DNA of 64,000 bases from Tubulanus polymorphus. Taxonomy: Eukaryota; Nemertea; Palaeonemertea; Tubulaniformes; Tubulanidae. Of this stretch, positions 11,700 to 22,123 are shown one piece after another (position 1 is the first letter of the stretch; the number at the start of each line of letters is the position of its first letter). Where the stretch lies: positions 14,748,850 through 14,812,849 of the forward strand of contig NC_134029.1 of NCBI RefSeq assembly GCF_964204645.1. The letters are read 5' to 3'. Below the pieces are notes generated by a model. That model was given only the letters and a program-made list of their open reading frames with translations. It did not search any database and had not been told where the DNA came from. The position numbers were made by a program, and so were the translations under genes.

Positions 11700-12430
11700 T
11701 CCATAATAGGAATCAATTTATTTTCCAGAGAAGAAATTGACTCATTAGCTATCATGATGTTCTACTGTTGTTCATTATTGTCAAAATATGCACATTTTCT
11801 GATGGGTCTAAAGTGTCCTCTATATGGCCATATGTGATAGAGAAATCATTATATCCCTGCAACGAAGTGTATGGGGGTATGCTGGAGTCGGATTGTCCGT
11901 AGTCCGTCCATGGACACAATCTGGTCCGGACATCTCCTAAACTACTGGCTCTCATAACTTAACAGATATATTTGTCTGGATATGTAGTTTTGCATCTGCG
12001 CTTTATTTTGTAATTGGATCAAAAATGGCTGACTGGCGGCATATATGTTTTCTTGGATGCTAAATACATGAAAAAGAAGATACAAGCATAAACTTCTAAA
12101 TAAAGCAGATTTGATAATGAAAATGTCTGCAGATATGTTGTTAATGGAATGATAAGCCTCTGCACAGTTTTAAGGTCACGTGATGGCCACCGGGGTTGTT
12201 GAATACATGAAAAATTGATCACTTATGATCACTTTGTAAATAAAACATATTTCATTATGTCTCCCTGGTGGGAATTGGGGCACATGAGAATGGAGGATTG
12301 AAAATGGAGGTTGCGTCATGAAATATGGCAACCAGGGCAGCCATCTTGACTTTCTATTTTGCGCATTACAGCCTATAATTCTTGATGGATATTCATGAAA
12401 TTGAGTGAGTTGGTTTAGGTCTGTTGAAAA
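11700..12430 (+). repeat. Dispersed repeat family C copy
   Basis: Contains GGACACAATCTGGTCCGGAC, TAAACTACTGGCTCTCAT, TTGTCTGGATATGTAGTTTT, TTTTCTTGGATGCTAAATAC and GGAATTGGGGCACATGAGAA. The same blocks in order occur at 43190-43700, and the last part again at 59835-60020. No open reading frame spans it. Confidence 0.65.
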
Positions 12431-13860
12431 TGGAAGTCATTGGCCATCGAATATGTCCATAGAATTTCAGCTCTCTCAGCACTCTTGATCGTTATTTTTT
12501 TTCATCATGCTTGTCATGTTTTTGCATCATTGATGCATTTATTGGTGTCTATTCAGCTGAGAGTCATAAAGAGCAAGGACATTGTATTTCAACATTTAGC
12601 AAGGGAACTGGTGGATATGCAGCATCTGGAGGAGTACCATCTGGAACTACTGGTGAGTCATGACTTCTTCTAGGGGCTCTTGGCCACTTTATAGTAGCTT
12701 TTTATCTCGGGCGAATGTTGTAACGGATCCAAAAAACGAATTTTACTTACAAATGATGTTGTAAATTTGACACAAAGTCATGCAATCCACTATATTTATG
12801 TGCAAAATGTAGCTTAATGCGCCTGAGATATAAAGATCCGTGGATCGCTTGCTAGCTTCTTAACTCTACCTTCACTTGTGACTCACAATGCAGACCTGTT
12901 AAACCCCTACGGGATTCCTGTATTTGCTACGGATTTTAATAGCTAAATACGGAAGTACGGATGCTCTGTAAAAACTACGGTTTTATATCCATTCTTTTCA
13001 AAATATGGATTTGTTTTATCTTCCTGTATGAAAATACGGCTATTGTATATCATCACATCTGTGAATATGGTTATGAACTTCCAAAAACGGGAGTACGGGT
13101 TCATTTACTTCTACTACTCGTAAATCGGGTCAGCGTATTGATTAGCACTGAGTTATGGCAGTGGCGTACACGTGCATCTATCTTCTTTCACTGCATTACT
13201 GCTGTGTGTGATCAATATAATCTCTTTACACACACTATACACACAGTCACCCGTGACAGCATACCAATGTGAATGTGAGCATTGGTGCGCGCGTTATGAT
13301 TACATTTTTCATGCAGTGTTTGAATGAAAGGTTTTTGAAGTGAATAAACTTTCAATGAATATTTTATCTTGACCAGAAAAATACCAAGTAGTAGACAAGT
13401 ATGAATAAATGTCGAGATAAATATATCTTTAGCTGGTAAAACCTGGGGTTAAAGACTCATTGACTTAAAAGTGGTCTTTACTGTATTTCGTGTGGCCAGG
13501 CTTTTTATTTTGAAGGTAGGTATAATGTCAGAAGGTTGAATAAAAATAGAAATGAAATGTTTTTTTATTTTCTTTTTAAACGATTATTTTCCTGACTTTA
13601 TAGTATATATAATGTAATATAATATATATTTTCACCCTTGGGGAAAACCCACCACTCAACCTTTCATCACCTGATAGTGGCAGCATTTGCCTCATTTCCA
13701 TAATACCAAGTGGTTTCACTCCCAGGAAAAGATCGATATTGCTAAATTAAATGGCACATGTTGAACATACTGTCTGTTAAGAACACTTGAGGTTTTTTGA
13801 CGCCTTATAAAACGTAACCATTATGAAACCTAAACAATTTTAACCATTCAGCATCATTGT
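12431..13860. other. DMXL intron, low-complexity and unassigned sequence
   Basis: 12900-13100 repeats short TACGG/ATACGG motifs without a fixed period. 13600-13630 is a TATATAAT run. No gene is supported. Confidence 0.35.
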
Positions 13861-13869
13861 ACAAATCAC

Positions 13870-14320
13870 AATGTAGATTATAGGAAGTCACATACAGCCT
13901 AAGTAGGGAACTCACGTACGGTTAACCTGTCAAGATCACCGTACAGTCACGTACGAGTAACAACTTCGTACTTAAAATGGTATTGGTTACTATAATAGGC
14001 CTATATTGACAAATAAATACCGGTAGGCTTTCTTAGCTTCCACACTTCATAACCGAACCAACTGACCGACCAGTATATTTTAGTCCCAATACGCACCAAC
14101 CGGCACAGGCTTGACTCTGTTTGTCAAATGTGTGTTCTGTAGTAGGCAATCGTAGTCACCTGATACTTTTCTCTCATTTGTTTACTCTCTGAGTCGAACG
14201 TAAGTTTAGTAGTCACCCGCGACTCAATGACCTTGATTTAAACATGATCAATTCAAAATGTATTTATTGACAATTTTTGCTACATGAACAGATCAGCAAT
14301 ATGCTTTAGATGCATAGTGT
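13870..14320. repeat. Dispersed repeat family D (about 420 bp), copy 1
   Basis: From AGGGAACTCACGTACGGTTA, through CACCGTACAGTCACGTACG, TAGGCTTTCTTAGCTTCCAC and AACTGACCGACCAGTATATT, to ATGAACAGATCAGCAATATG. It is closely matched at 48391-48800. It lies directly 5' of the BEL/Pao remnant and might be its 5' LTR or leader, but no matching copy was seen at the other end of that element. Confidence 0.75.
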
Positions 14321-14800
14321 GTTCGGGGCTCTAGTGATATTCAATTCATGTAATCGTAAATTGTAGAATCGCAAATACTTTAGCATGCTCTTTTGCGATT
14401 TTATGCGATTGTAGCGAACATATGAATCGCACTTAACATTTATGATATTCAATTCATAGAATCGCGAATGTAGAATCACAAATTCTTTAGAATTGCATGC
14501 CATCGAGATGGAGATTGTCACACTAACAGAACAAAATAAGACTGAATAATTCACAGAAAATTCAATATTCTATACACTAATGAAGAAAAAACAAGAAAGT
14601 ACAAGAACTGGACTTAACATCACTCAAAAAATGAAAACATCACAACGTTACTAGATGGCTGACCAGACTGTTACAATCACTACAGAAGCCAAAGAAGAAA
14701 TATAGGGCTTTCGCACGACAGGCAGAAGGTTTGTTAGCCAGAAAAGTACTACATTTTATGGCCACAATCTATAGGCCACAAATCCAGCTTCTGACAGAGA

Positions 14801-15050
14801 TCACAAAACATACGAGTGTGACAAGCTCAAAGCACAAAAAATTTCTCTCCGCTGGCAAACGGCCAAAGAAAGAAGCCTATGCTACAGATGTCTGAATACA
14901 GGACACCTGGGTAGCAAGTGCAGATTCAATAATCGATGCATTAATCAGGGATGCATAAAATCCCACCATAGGCTACTACATGAAAATCTCCCAGTACCAC
15001 CAAGCTCAGATCTGCCAGGGAAGAGTCATTTGAGATCAGATGCTCCATGT
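14801..15050 (+). pseudogene. BEL/Pao Gag nucleocapsid (zinc knuckle) fragment
   Basis: Translation gives SLCYRCLNTGHLGSKC, a CX2CX4HX4C knuckle, followed by CINQGCIKSHHRLLHE, the second Cys/His motif usual in BEL/Pao. The frame is then lost near 15050 and the protease continues in another frame. The upstream Gag body is not legible. Confidence 0.85.
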
Positions 15051-15466
15051 TGGGAGCCACAAAATCATCGAACTCATCAAATGACAACAGATATTTTCAA
15101 ACACCTGCTGATAACTATAACATCACAGAGGGGGATGTGAGAATCTACACTTCCTCCAGAGATCGGAACACAGAAAAACAAAGAATTTCCCTCAGAAATA
15201 TACCAGTTGTGGTCTCTAATGGCGCTAAACAATATCAGATCAACGCATTTCTTGATGATGGTTCTACGACAACCTACATCAATCAAGAACTAGCAAGTGC
15301 CCTATCACTCAGAGGTCCAAAATCAATAAATCAATACCATAAATGGACAACAACACGTTATAAAAACAGAAAAGTTTATTTCAAAGAATCGAAAGTATTG
15401 ATAGAAAGGTCGGCAAAGAAATTAATGCTTATACATGTACTTCGAAACAAGATTGTAGGGACATGA
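15047..15466 (+). pseudogene. BEL/Pao aspartic protease fragment
   Basis: Includes RISLRNIPVVVSNGAKQYQ, then NAFLDDGSTTTYINQELASA. The DDGST here sits in the position of the DxGS/T protease active site (DUF1758-type) of BEL/Pao polyproteins. The frame runs into stops after about 139 residues. A downstream piece reading RFWEMEYSG (about 15715) is the start of the BEL/Pao reverse transcriptase region. Confidence 0.8.
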
Positions 15467-15777
15467 AAATCGTTGATTGACAGAAAAGATGAAAAAAATG
15501 TTCACTGTTAAAAGGCGTTCGAATACCTAGCTGCAAAAACAATTTAGCAGGATATGTGTTGATAGGTATAGATATCATCGAATTGATATACTCAATTAAA
15601 GAAATAGTAGGGCAACCAGGAGCACCTATAGCCCACTTACTGCATTAGGGTAGACTGTTGTTAGTCCAGTGGAAACGTGCAGTTATATGGAGAAGTATTG
15701 AACAACGGGGAAGATCCTAAGATTCTGGGAAATGGAATACTCAGGAACCATCAAAAGCCTTACAGTGTTGAAGAAAG

Positions 15778-15860
15778 TATAGCAATGAGAAATATAGCTG
15801 CAAAGCAGCGATGACGGGTTTTCTGCATAGCCATTCAGGGTGATGGGAATTGTAGAACAT
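15778..15860. repeat. Short dispersed repeat shared with 49215-49360
   Basis: AATATAGCTGCAAAGCAGCG, then a GGGTTTTCTGCATAGCC block and TGATGGGAATTGTAGAAC are repeated with few changes near 49220-49360. Confidence 0.6.
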
Positions 15861-16640
15861 TTAAATACCAATACATAGAATAAAATGCATTGACAGATTC
15901 AAACCTAATATTCAACCACTGTGTAAACGTCAAATGTGATTCAGCTTTGTAACCGAACTTACGCGGACGTACAATCAACAAATATGAATTTATTCGACCA
16001 GGCATTTATTTTGGCATTCAAACATCATGATACCATATTATCACCACAATTAAAAATTGATCTGTCCTATTAAGAACTCATCTTAAGCTCCTGCTGAGTC
16101 GATAGATTGAGTAAATTTACAGATAAGAACGTATTATGATTTGGAATAGATTCAAAGAGTTAATCTCTTTATTGAAATATTTGAATAAATACATATATTG
16201 TAGTGTAGATTCAATCAATAAATTATGAATTGATTTGGTTTGAGTTTCGGGCCAATGTTGATTTCGGCTTTAATGGATTACAAATTCTATACTGAAAAAC
16301 AATTTATACCTGCAACATGTGTGTAAATATCAAACCTATTCCACTAGTTGTGTTTGTTTCCTAATTAACGGGAGATTCACTCTTGACTTAGTTTTTAGAA
16401 AATAATGTTCATTTAGAAATTCATTACCTTTTTCTATAATAATATTTGTTCCGGCCTAATTTACATTACTGTATGAACCAATGTAAATATAAATTACAAT
16501 CAGATCCAAATTGGCTAAAAAGTACATAGGACTAAATGAAATGAACTGTTAGTCACTTTGCTTGAGTTGAAAGAATCAGATCTTCTATGGTGCAACATCT
16601 GTCAAAGAGAGATATCTTGGTGTTCACTGTCCTTGATCAT
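15861..16640. other. Unassigned AT-rich stretch inside the BEL/Pao remnant
   Basis: No coding homology was visible. 16566-16650 (CAGATCTTCTATGGTGCAAC, TTGGTGTTCACTGTCCTTGA) is shared with 47425-47505. This block replaces part of the missing reverse transcriptase. Confidence 0.4.
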
Positions 16641-16739
16641 TTAACTTTATTTTTTTATTATTATATTATTATTATGGTATTTTAAGTGCCAGAATCCACT
16701 TAAGTGATCAATGACACTATATTACTGAATAAATCTAAT

Positions 16740-17110
16740 GTGGTGAAAACAAATGTGTTTTGAGGCTTCTCATGAAGACAGAGATACTCGAAGCCGCTCT
16801 TACATGGCGAGGTTGTTCCACAAACGTGGAGCAGCGACTGAGAAGACTCTGTCTCCAAGAGAAGCTAATCTTGAACGGGGTTTAGTAAGCAAAAGATCAT
16901 TTACTGAACGTAACATTCTAGTCGGGAGTAAGGTGTTAAAAGGTCTTGCAGATATTTTGGAGCCAGTCCATAGAAACATTTGTAAGCCAACAATAGGATC
17001 TTGGAGTTAATACGCTCTTTGACTGGGAGCAAGTGCAGCTGTTTGAGAATAGGAGAAATGTGTTCGTATTTTGAAGTGCCAGTTACTAGTCTGGCTAAAG
17101 AGTTCTGAAC
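16740..17110 (-). pseudogene. LINE ORF2 C-terminal region
   Basis: Minus-strand translation reads QNSLARLVTGTSKYEHISPI, LKQLHLLPVKERINSKILLL and YKCFYGLAPKYLQDLLTPYS. In another frame AAPRLWNNLAM-like sequence follows. This is the conserved C-terminal segment of CR1/L2-like ORF2 proteins. It contains stops and frameshifts. Confidence 0.8.
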
Positions 17111-17149
17111 TTTTTGTAATTTAGCAATAATGAAATTTTAATGGAACTC

Positions 17150-17480
17150 AATTTTTTAATGGAACTCAATTTTGTGCTTTCTTATGATGTCACCCAGAGG
17201 ACCGACATATATACTAAACAGGAGGGGGCCCAAGACTGACCCCTGTGGCACGCCTGTTAAGAGAGGACATGGGCATATATAATAACATAGAGTCCTTTCT
17301 GATCAGTAGCGTCCTGTATCTGTGTATTGTAAAAGTCCTTCTTTGCCTCTTCAATTTTCCTAACAACTCTAACGTGTTCGGCCTTGTAAATTTGGCGATG
17401 AATTTCATGTCTCGTAGACCGCCATACTTTTTCAGCCTTCCTCCTTGACGCATTTCATGAACAGCAGCACAGTACAAGGG
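17150..17480 (-). pseudogene. LINE reverse transcriptase fragments, joined by deletion
   Basis: A basic linker region with mixed frames (17480-17265) runs directly into [20 protein letters not shown] (17265-17190), the reverse transcriptase GVPQGS motif. Several hundred bases of fingers and palm are missing between them. The following [12 protein letters not shown] ends where the FADD motif should begin. An 18-base TTTTTAATGGAACTCAAT duplication lies at the break (17140-17175). Confidence 0.78.
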
Positions 17481-17492
17481 GACTTTTGTCCT

Positions 17493-18077
17493 TTAAGTAA
17501 CTAGTTTGTCTCTAACCGGTGCGTGGGATTCTAGTATTGCACTCAAACCAGAGTTATACGGGTCGACAGAATGCTGTGAAGGATCAGCGAACTTTAAATG
17601 AACATCATTCGCGAAATCCTGATGGTCGACGGCCTTTAATTTCCGTGTGCTAATTCGAACTCTGTTTTGACGCTGGACAGCCTGTACGCGAACTCTGAAT
17701 TCAAATGGATAATGATCACAAAAAAGGTCAGGATATCCAGAAGTGTCACTAATAAGTTCCATGTCAGAGCATCTTGTAATCAAGTGATCGAGGATATGTC
17801 CTTTCCGATGAGTAGGAAAAGTGATGTGCTGATAAAGACTGTGTCTATCGAGAATATCAAGATAGCGCTGAGTCTCCCTGTTATTGGTATTGTCAAAATG
17901 ATAGTTAAAGTCACCCATGAGTAATAGAGGACATGCAAACTGAAGATGAGCATCGATGAATTTATCAAAACTATCAGGACTTCGAATGCTTTTATGTCTA
18001 GACCTGGTATGCTCGTCTGAATTAAACAGATGCCCTCTGTAGACAACTGCGAAACCAGGTGAGCCACAGGATTTCAC
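17493..18077 (-). pseudogene. LINE apurinic-type endonuclease fragment
   Basis: A 194-residue minus-strand frame carries the C-terminal two-thirds of an endonuclease/exonuclease/phosphatase domain: CPLLLMGDFNYHFDN (the GDFN catalytic motif) and LFCDHYPFEF (the DH motif). The N-terminal part with the catalytic Glu (xxET) is missing, so the copy is 5'-truncated near 18080, where BEL/Pao sequence resumes. Confidence 0.85.
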
Positions 18078-18089
18078 ATCAGGAAGTGG

Positions 18090-18830
18090 CTTTTGAATTA
18101 AAGAGATGTGCTAGGAAACGTCCCAGTTAATGACGTATCACCAACCTGCTTGAATATAAACACTGATTCAGCAGTAGTCAAAACATTAGGGATGTTGTGG
18201 GATGCACAGTCTGATGTTTTTCAGTTCAAGGTCACCTGCATACCAAAACAAACCAATTTCACTGAGAGAAAAGTACTCGGCAAACTGGCATCAATCTTTG
18301 ATCCGAAAGGATTCCTCGCATCATATACGATCCGTGCAAAAATGATGCTACAAGATTGCTGGTTAAAGGGTGCAACGTGGGACAGTAGTCTACAGGATGA
18401 AGAACAGAAAAAATGGCATTGATGGTTCGATGAATTAGAAGAGTTAAAAGAATTAAGAGCACATTAAAATCCAAAGATGCTGACAGAAAAGGAAATTTGA
18501 ATTAAGCATGCATACTACATCTGATGCGTCCCTTGTGGCCTACGCAGCTGCTGTTTACACGAGATATAAATATGAAAATGGTCACATACACGTTGGCATT
18601 GTGGCTGCAAAAGCTAAATTAGCCCCATTGAGCAGTCTTTCAATCCCCAGACTCGAACTCATTGGTGCAATGACAGCACTAAGACTGACAACTACGATAT
18701 GCCAGACACTAGAGATTGAATTGAATACAGTAACATTTTGGTATGACTGTTCTTTTTTGAATGTTCTGAATTGGACACAAAACCAAAGTGGAAATTTCAA
18801 ACCATTTGTTGCCCATAGAATTTAGAATTG
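18090..18830 (+). pseudogene. BEL/Pao Pao-type peptidase_A17 / RNase H region
   Basis: Frames give LGNVPVNDVSPTCLNINTD, KTLGMLWDAQSDVFQFKV, RKVLGKLASIFDPKGFLASY, TIRAKMMLQDCWL and HTTSDASLVAYAAAVYTRY, then APLSSLSIPRLELIGAMTAL. These are the ordered motifs of BEL/Pao Pol downstream of the reverse transcriptase palm. A stop lies at 18420-18423 and a frame change before 18508. Confidence 0.88.
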
Positions 18831-20500
18831 GAGAAATCCATGAGAAAACAAATCCTAGGCAATGGAGACCATCAATCCAAGCAATATAGCAACAAGAGGA
18901 CTAAGTGTCGAAGACCTGACAGTCGGTGACAAATGGTGGCATGGACCACCATTCTTGAAGTCGACAGAAGATTGGCCAGAAAGAAAGCCAAACGTTGAAA
19001 TGAAAGAGGATCCAGGGAGAAAGGGATCAGTGATCTCACTACGTCAAAACTATTGAGGAACCAATCATAGACGTAGACAGATATTCCAGATGGTGAGTCG
19101 TTGATGACAAGCATAGATTGCCCATTCTGGGCATACATGTCGTCAATGTAATGGCCTGTTACTTCATTTCATAGAGAACTGCAAAGTGAAGAAACAGAGA
19201 AATAAGGACAAAGTATTGTGAAAACAGGAATTGGATAGAGCTGAGATTTTGATCATCAAACAAACCCAGCAGAGAGCATTTGCCGAAGAACTAGAAAGCA
19301 TTAGAAACATTAAGTTTGTTAAGCATACTAGCAGACTAATGTGTATTATGCCTTTCATTGATGAAAATGATGGTTTGATGAAAACTGATACTCGTCTCGC
19401 AAATGCGACTCATATTACTGCTGATGTCAAATATCCAGTTATCTTACCAAAAAACTTCCATGTCTCAAAGTTGATAACCAAGTACTGCCAGGATCAACAT
19501 CACAACATGGGCGTATGATACACACACAGCATGATCAGAGAAAGATACTGTATTCTAAGATCACGTGAACTAGTAAATACAGTTAAAATCAACTGCAATG
19601 AATGCAATAGACAGTGATATCGAATTTTGTCAATGAAACAAGTCATGGCACCTCTCCCAAAAATCCAAGTCTTACCAGCCACAACTCCATTTACCAACAC
19701 AGGATTAGACTTCGCTAGACCATTTCTGACCAACCAAGGTAGAGGAAAGACAAAACTAAAAGATATCTGTGCCTCTTCACATGCCTGCTAACCAGAGCAG
19801 TGCATTTGGAGATGGCATGAGACCTAAGCACAGACGACTTTCTGAATGCATTGATAAGGATGACTCTGAGGATAGGCAATGGGACCAATTTCGTAGGAGG
19901 ATATAGAGAATTATAACCATTGATCGACAATTTGGACACAGAAAAGATATGAACATGGTGCTGGAACCGACCTGCTGCCCCAGACTTTGGGGGAGTATTT
20001 GAAACCATGATTCAGGCGGCTAAAAAAGCCATATACTGCATTCTCGGGAATGCAGAAGTGATCAACGACGAACTAGAAACTGCTATAGTAGGAACAGAAG
20101 GACTGATCAATGCGAGACCACTGACGATACCAAGTAATGACGCAAACGACGCCCCCGTCTTAACACCGAATCATTTCTTACACGGACAGACAGACCTATG
20201 AAGTATAGACAGGAGATATGTACAAGACTTATTAAAACTGATGTTGGACAGATTGCTACATGAAATCGTTCATAATCAGGGTGCCCGATCAAAATGGCAC
20301 TCCGAAAAATCCAAAAAGCTGAAGTAAGGAGATGTAGTGTTGATTATAGAAAGTGGTACTCCACGTGGAGAATGGAATTTCGGAATGGTGGTTGAAACGT
20401 TTCCTGGAAGTGATGGTCGGGTGCGAGTTGAAGATGTGCGCGTCAGTAACAAGATAGTTTGTCACTCGATAAATAAACTTTTCTATATGGATTATGATTA
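18831..20500 (+). pseudogene. BEL/Pao integrase and C-terminal domain, multiply broken
   Basis: Includes TRGLSVEDLTVGDKWWHGP (linker before the integrase), MPFIDENDGLMKTDTRLANA and PVILPKNFHVSKLITKYC with DQHHNMGV (the zinc-binding N-terminus), then TTPFTNTGLDFARPF (start of the catalytic core). IESGTPRGEWNFGMVVETFP and GRVRVEDVRVSNKIV are the DUF5641-like end. At least eight stops or frame changes were seen, so it is not functional. Confidence 0.87.
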
Positions 20501-20510
20501 ACTAGAACTG

Positions 20511-21400
20511 TTAGGCGTATTAAGTAGAACTTTGTCGTATATTAAATATCAGAACACTAATGGATTATAATATGCGCGTGTGTTGAACTTGTGTTATTGC
20601 GACTTTAATGGATTAAACTTTTGAACTTAGAACATTTCAAGGATGAAGCGAATTGCATTATTTTTTCTTAGCCAAAATGGATCATTATATACATAACATT
20701 TTATTCGTGGATATAGCTTCCTGGAAACTGAATTGGAAATCACGAAGTTATCTATATAATCGTGCCATGAACTATATTCGTGGACTATATACTCGTTATG
20801 AATAACTGCAAACATTTATCTATTAGAAGCTGACATTTCCGGGATTATCAGACGGCCCAGTTTATCCGTAAATACTGATGGCAGCGCGATATGTTTATAC
20901 TGAGGAAATGTGGAAAATTAAATGTTTATTTTGAGAATATATTGAATAAGTTATGTAGTAATAGTCATCATAATAGAATTAGATTTAGGAAATTATTATC
21001 AGAATAGTAATCAAGAAATTGTATTTACACCCTGCGCACAAAACTTAAATTTCAATTCAAATTTTATGGATCTACGGACAGATCATTTTCCACACCTTAG
21101 TCCATAACAGAGACATTCTCGAATATCTTCTTTTCGCTTCACTGACTGCTAGTCTCCATTTCCGTGTCATTTTGCCAAAAGTTTTACCACAAAACTTGTC
21201 AAAAGTTCATAAAACTTTTAATTCTAGCACAGAATCTACTGGAGCTCCACCTGGTAGATGTTTACTTCCTCCAGAAAACATTCAAATGCAATAGGGTTCG
21301 AGTCCCGACTTAATTATGTAACGTAAAGTGACCCCCTTCTGGGAATGAGGTGCATTTATTCTGTATATGTTTTATTGGCTTCCTGGATGGGGGTGCATAC
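20511..21400. other. Possible BEL/Pao 3' LTR and intron
   Basis: A TGTTAGGCG string follows the last BEL/Pao stop, but no second LTR copy was found to confirm it. GGGTTCGAGTCCC near 21295 resembles a tRNA B box without a matching A box. No gene is supported. Confidence 0.3.
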
Positions 21401-21832
21401 TGAAACGGTTAAAATGGACACCGTTTTAATCTCAGTGATGCCTCCAGGTGATTGATCAAAACATGGCTAATGTTTATCTTTAGGTAGTTAGATTTAGAAA
21501 CTTACATTAAGAAGGCTGATTCCTTAATTCCTGGAGAGGTGAGAATATTTCAACAATTTTGTTGGGAAACCCTGCTTATTCATAACAAATGCAGATATTT
21601 TATACGATAATATCCTGGACTGAAACGGTTAAAGTGGACACCGTTTTAATCTCAGTGACTCCTCCAGGTGATTGACCAAAACATGGCTAATGTTTATTTT
21701 TACGTAGTTAGATTTAGAAACTTACATTAAGAAGGCTGATTCCTTAATTCCTGGAGAGGTGAGAATATTTCAACAATTTTGTTGGGAAACCCTGCTTATT
21801 CATAACAAATGCAGATATTCTATACGATAATA
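21401..21832. repeat. 220-bp tandem duplication upstream of an exon
   Basis: A 220-bp unit starting TGAAACGGTTAAARTGGACA and ending TATACGATAATA occurs twice (21401-21620 and 21621-21832), with only a handful of substitutions. It ends 136 bp before the acceptor of the exon at 21969, and parts of it may be read as intron enhancer or simply recent duplication. Confidence 0.9.
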
Positions 21833-21968
21833 GCACATTGGGCAGCGATTGTGGGCAGTAATGGAAGAAAATGAATTTTAGTATCTGGGGACATTAGAAA
21901 TCCTCTGTCCATGAATTTCCATACATCAGAATTCAAACTTGTATCTCTTTGTTTTTTGAATTTTTTAG

Positions 21969-22123
21969 ACTCAATGGATGACTGTGGCTTACGTTATATG
22001 CTTGCTATGCATCATTATATTTATCTGATGAGTACCTTACCCCATTCCCAGAGGATTCAACTTCAGAGATATGGAATGAGTTCAGCAAACATTGTTTGGG
22101 CATTCCATTCTGAGGCCCAAGAG
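21969..22123 (+). CDS. DMXL2: DMXL exon, Rav1-type domain
   Basis: The 155-bp exon has acceptor TTTTTTAG and donor CAAGAG|GTAAAT, phase 1 in and phase 0 out. It encodes DSMDDCGLRYMLAMHHYIYL, PHSQRIQLQRYGMSSANIV and WAFHSEAQEE-type sequence, a strongly conserved block of the Rav1/DMXL domain (DDCGLR..L and WAFHSE). Confidence 0.95.

Larger units (their letters stand above)
16645..18080 (-). mobile_element. CR1/L2-type LINE, 5'-truncated with internal deletions, inserted in BEL/Pao
   Basis: On the minus strand, an endonuclease fragment (18077-17493) is followed by pieces of the reverse transcriptase and, at 17110-16740, by the typical LINE C-terminus. The 3' end is an AT microsatellite (AATAATAATATAATAATAA on the minus strand, 16677-16645), the usual tail of CR1/L2-like LINEs. 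The reverse transcriptase motifs upstream of GVPQGS and the FADD region are both deleted. Confidence 0.85.
14640..20510 (+). mobile_element. Degraded BEL/Pao LTR retrotransposon, interrupted by a LINE
   Basis: The + strand carries in order a CCHC zinc knuckle, the protease, the peptidase_A17/Pao region that follows reverse transcriptase, an RNase H-like region, a zinc-binding integrase region, and the DUF5641-like C-terminus. All are broken by frameshifts and stops. The reverse transcriptase core that should lie between about 15800 and 18100 is missing; unrelated sequence and a minus-strand LINE occupy the gap. LTRs were not defined. A TGTTAGGCG string after the last stop (about 20508) is a candidate 3' LTR start. 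Confidence 0.88.
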
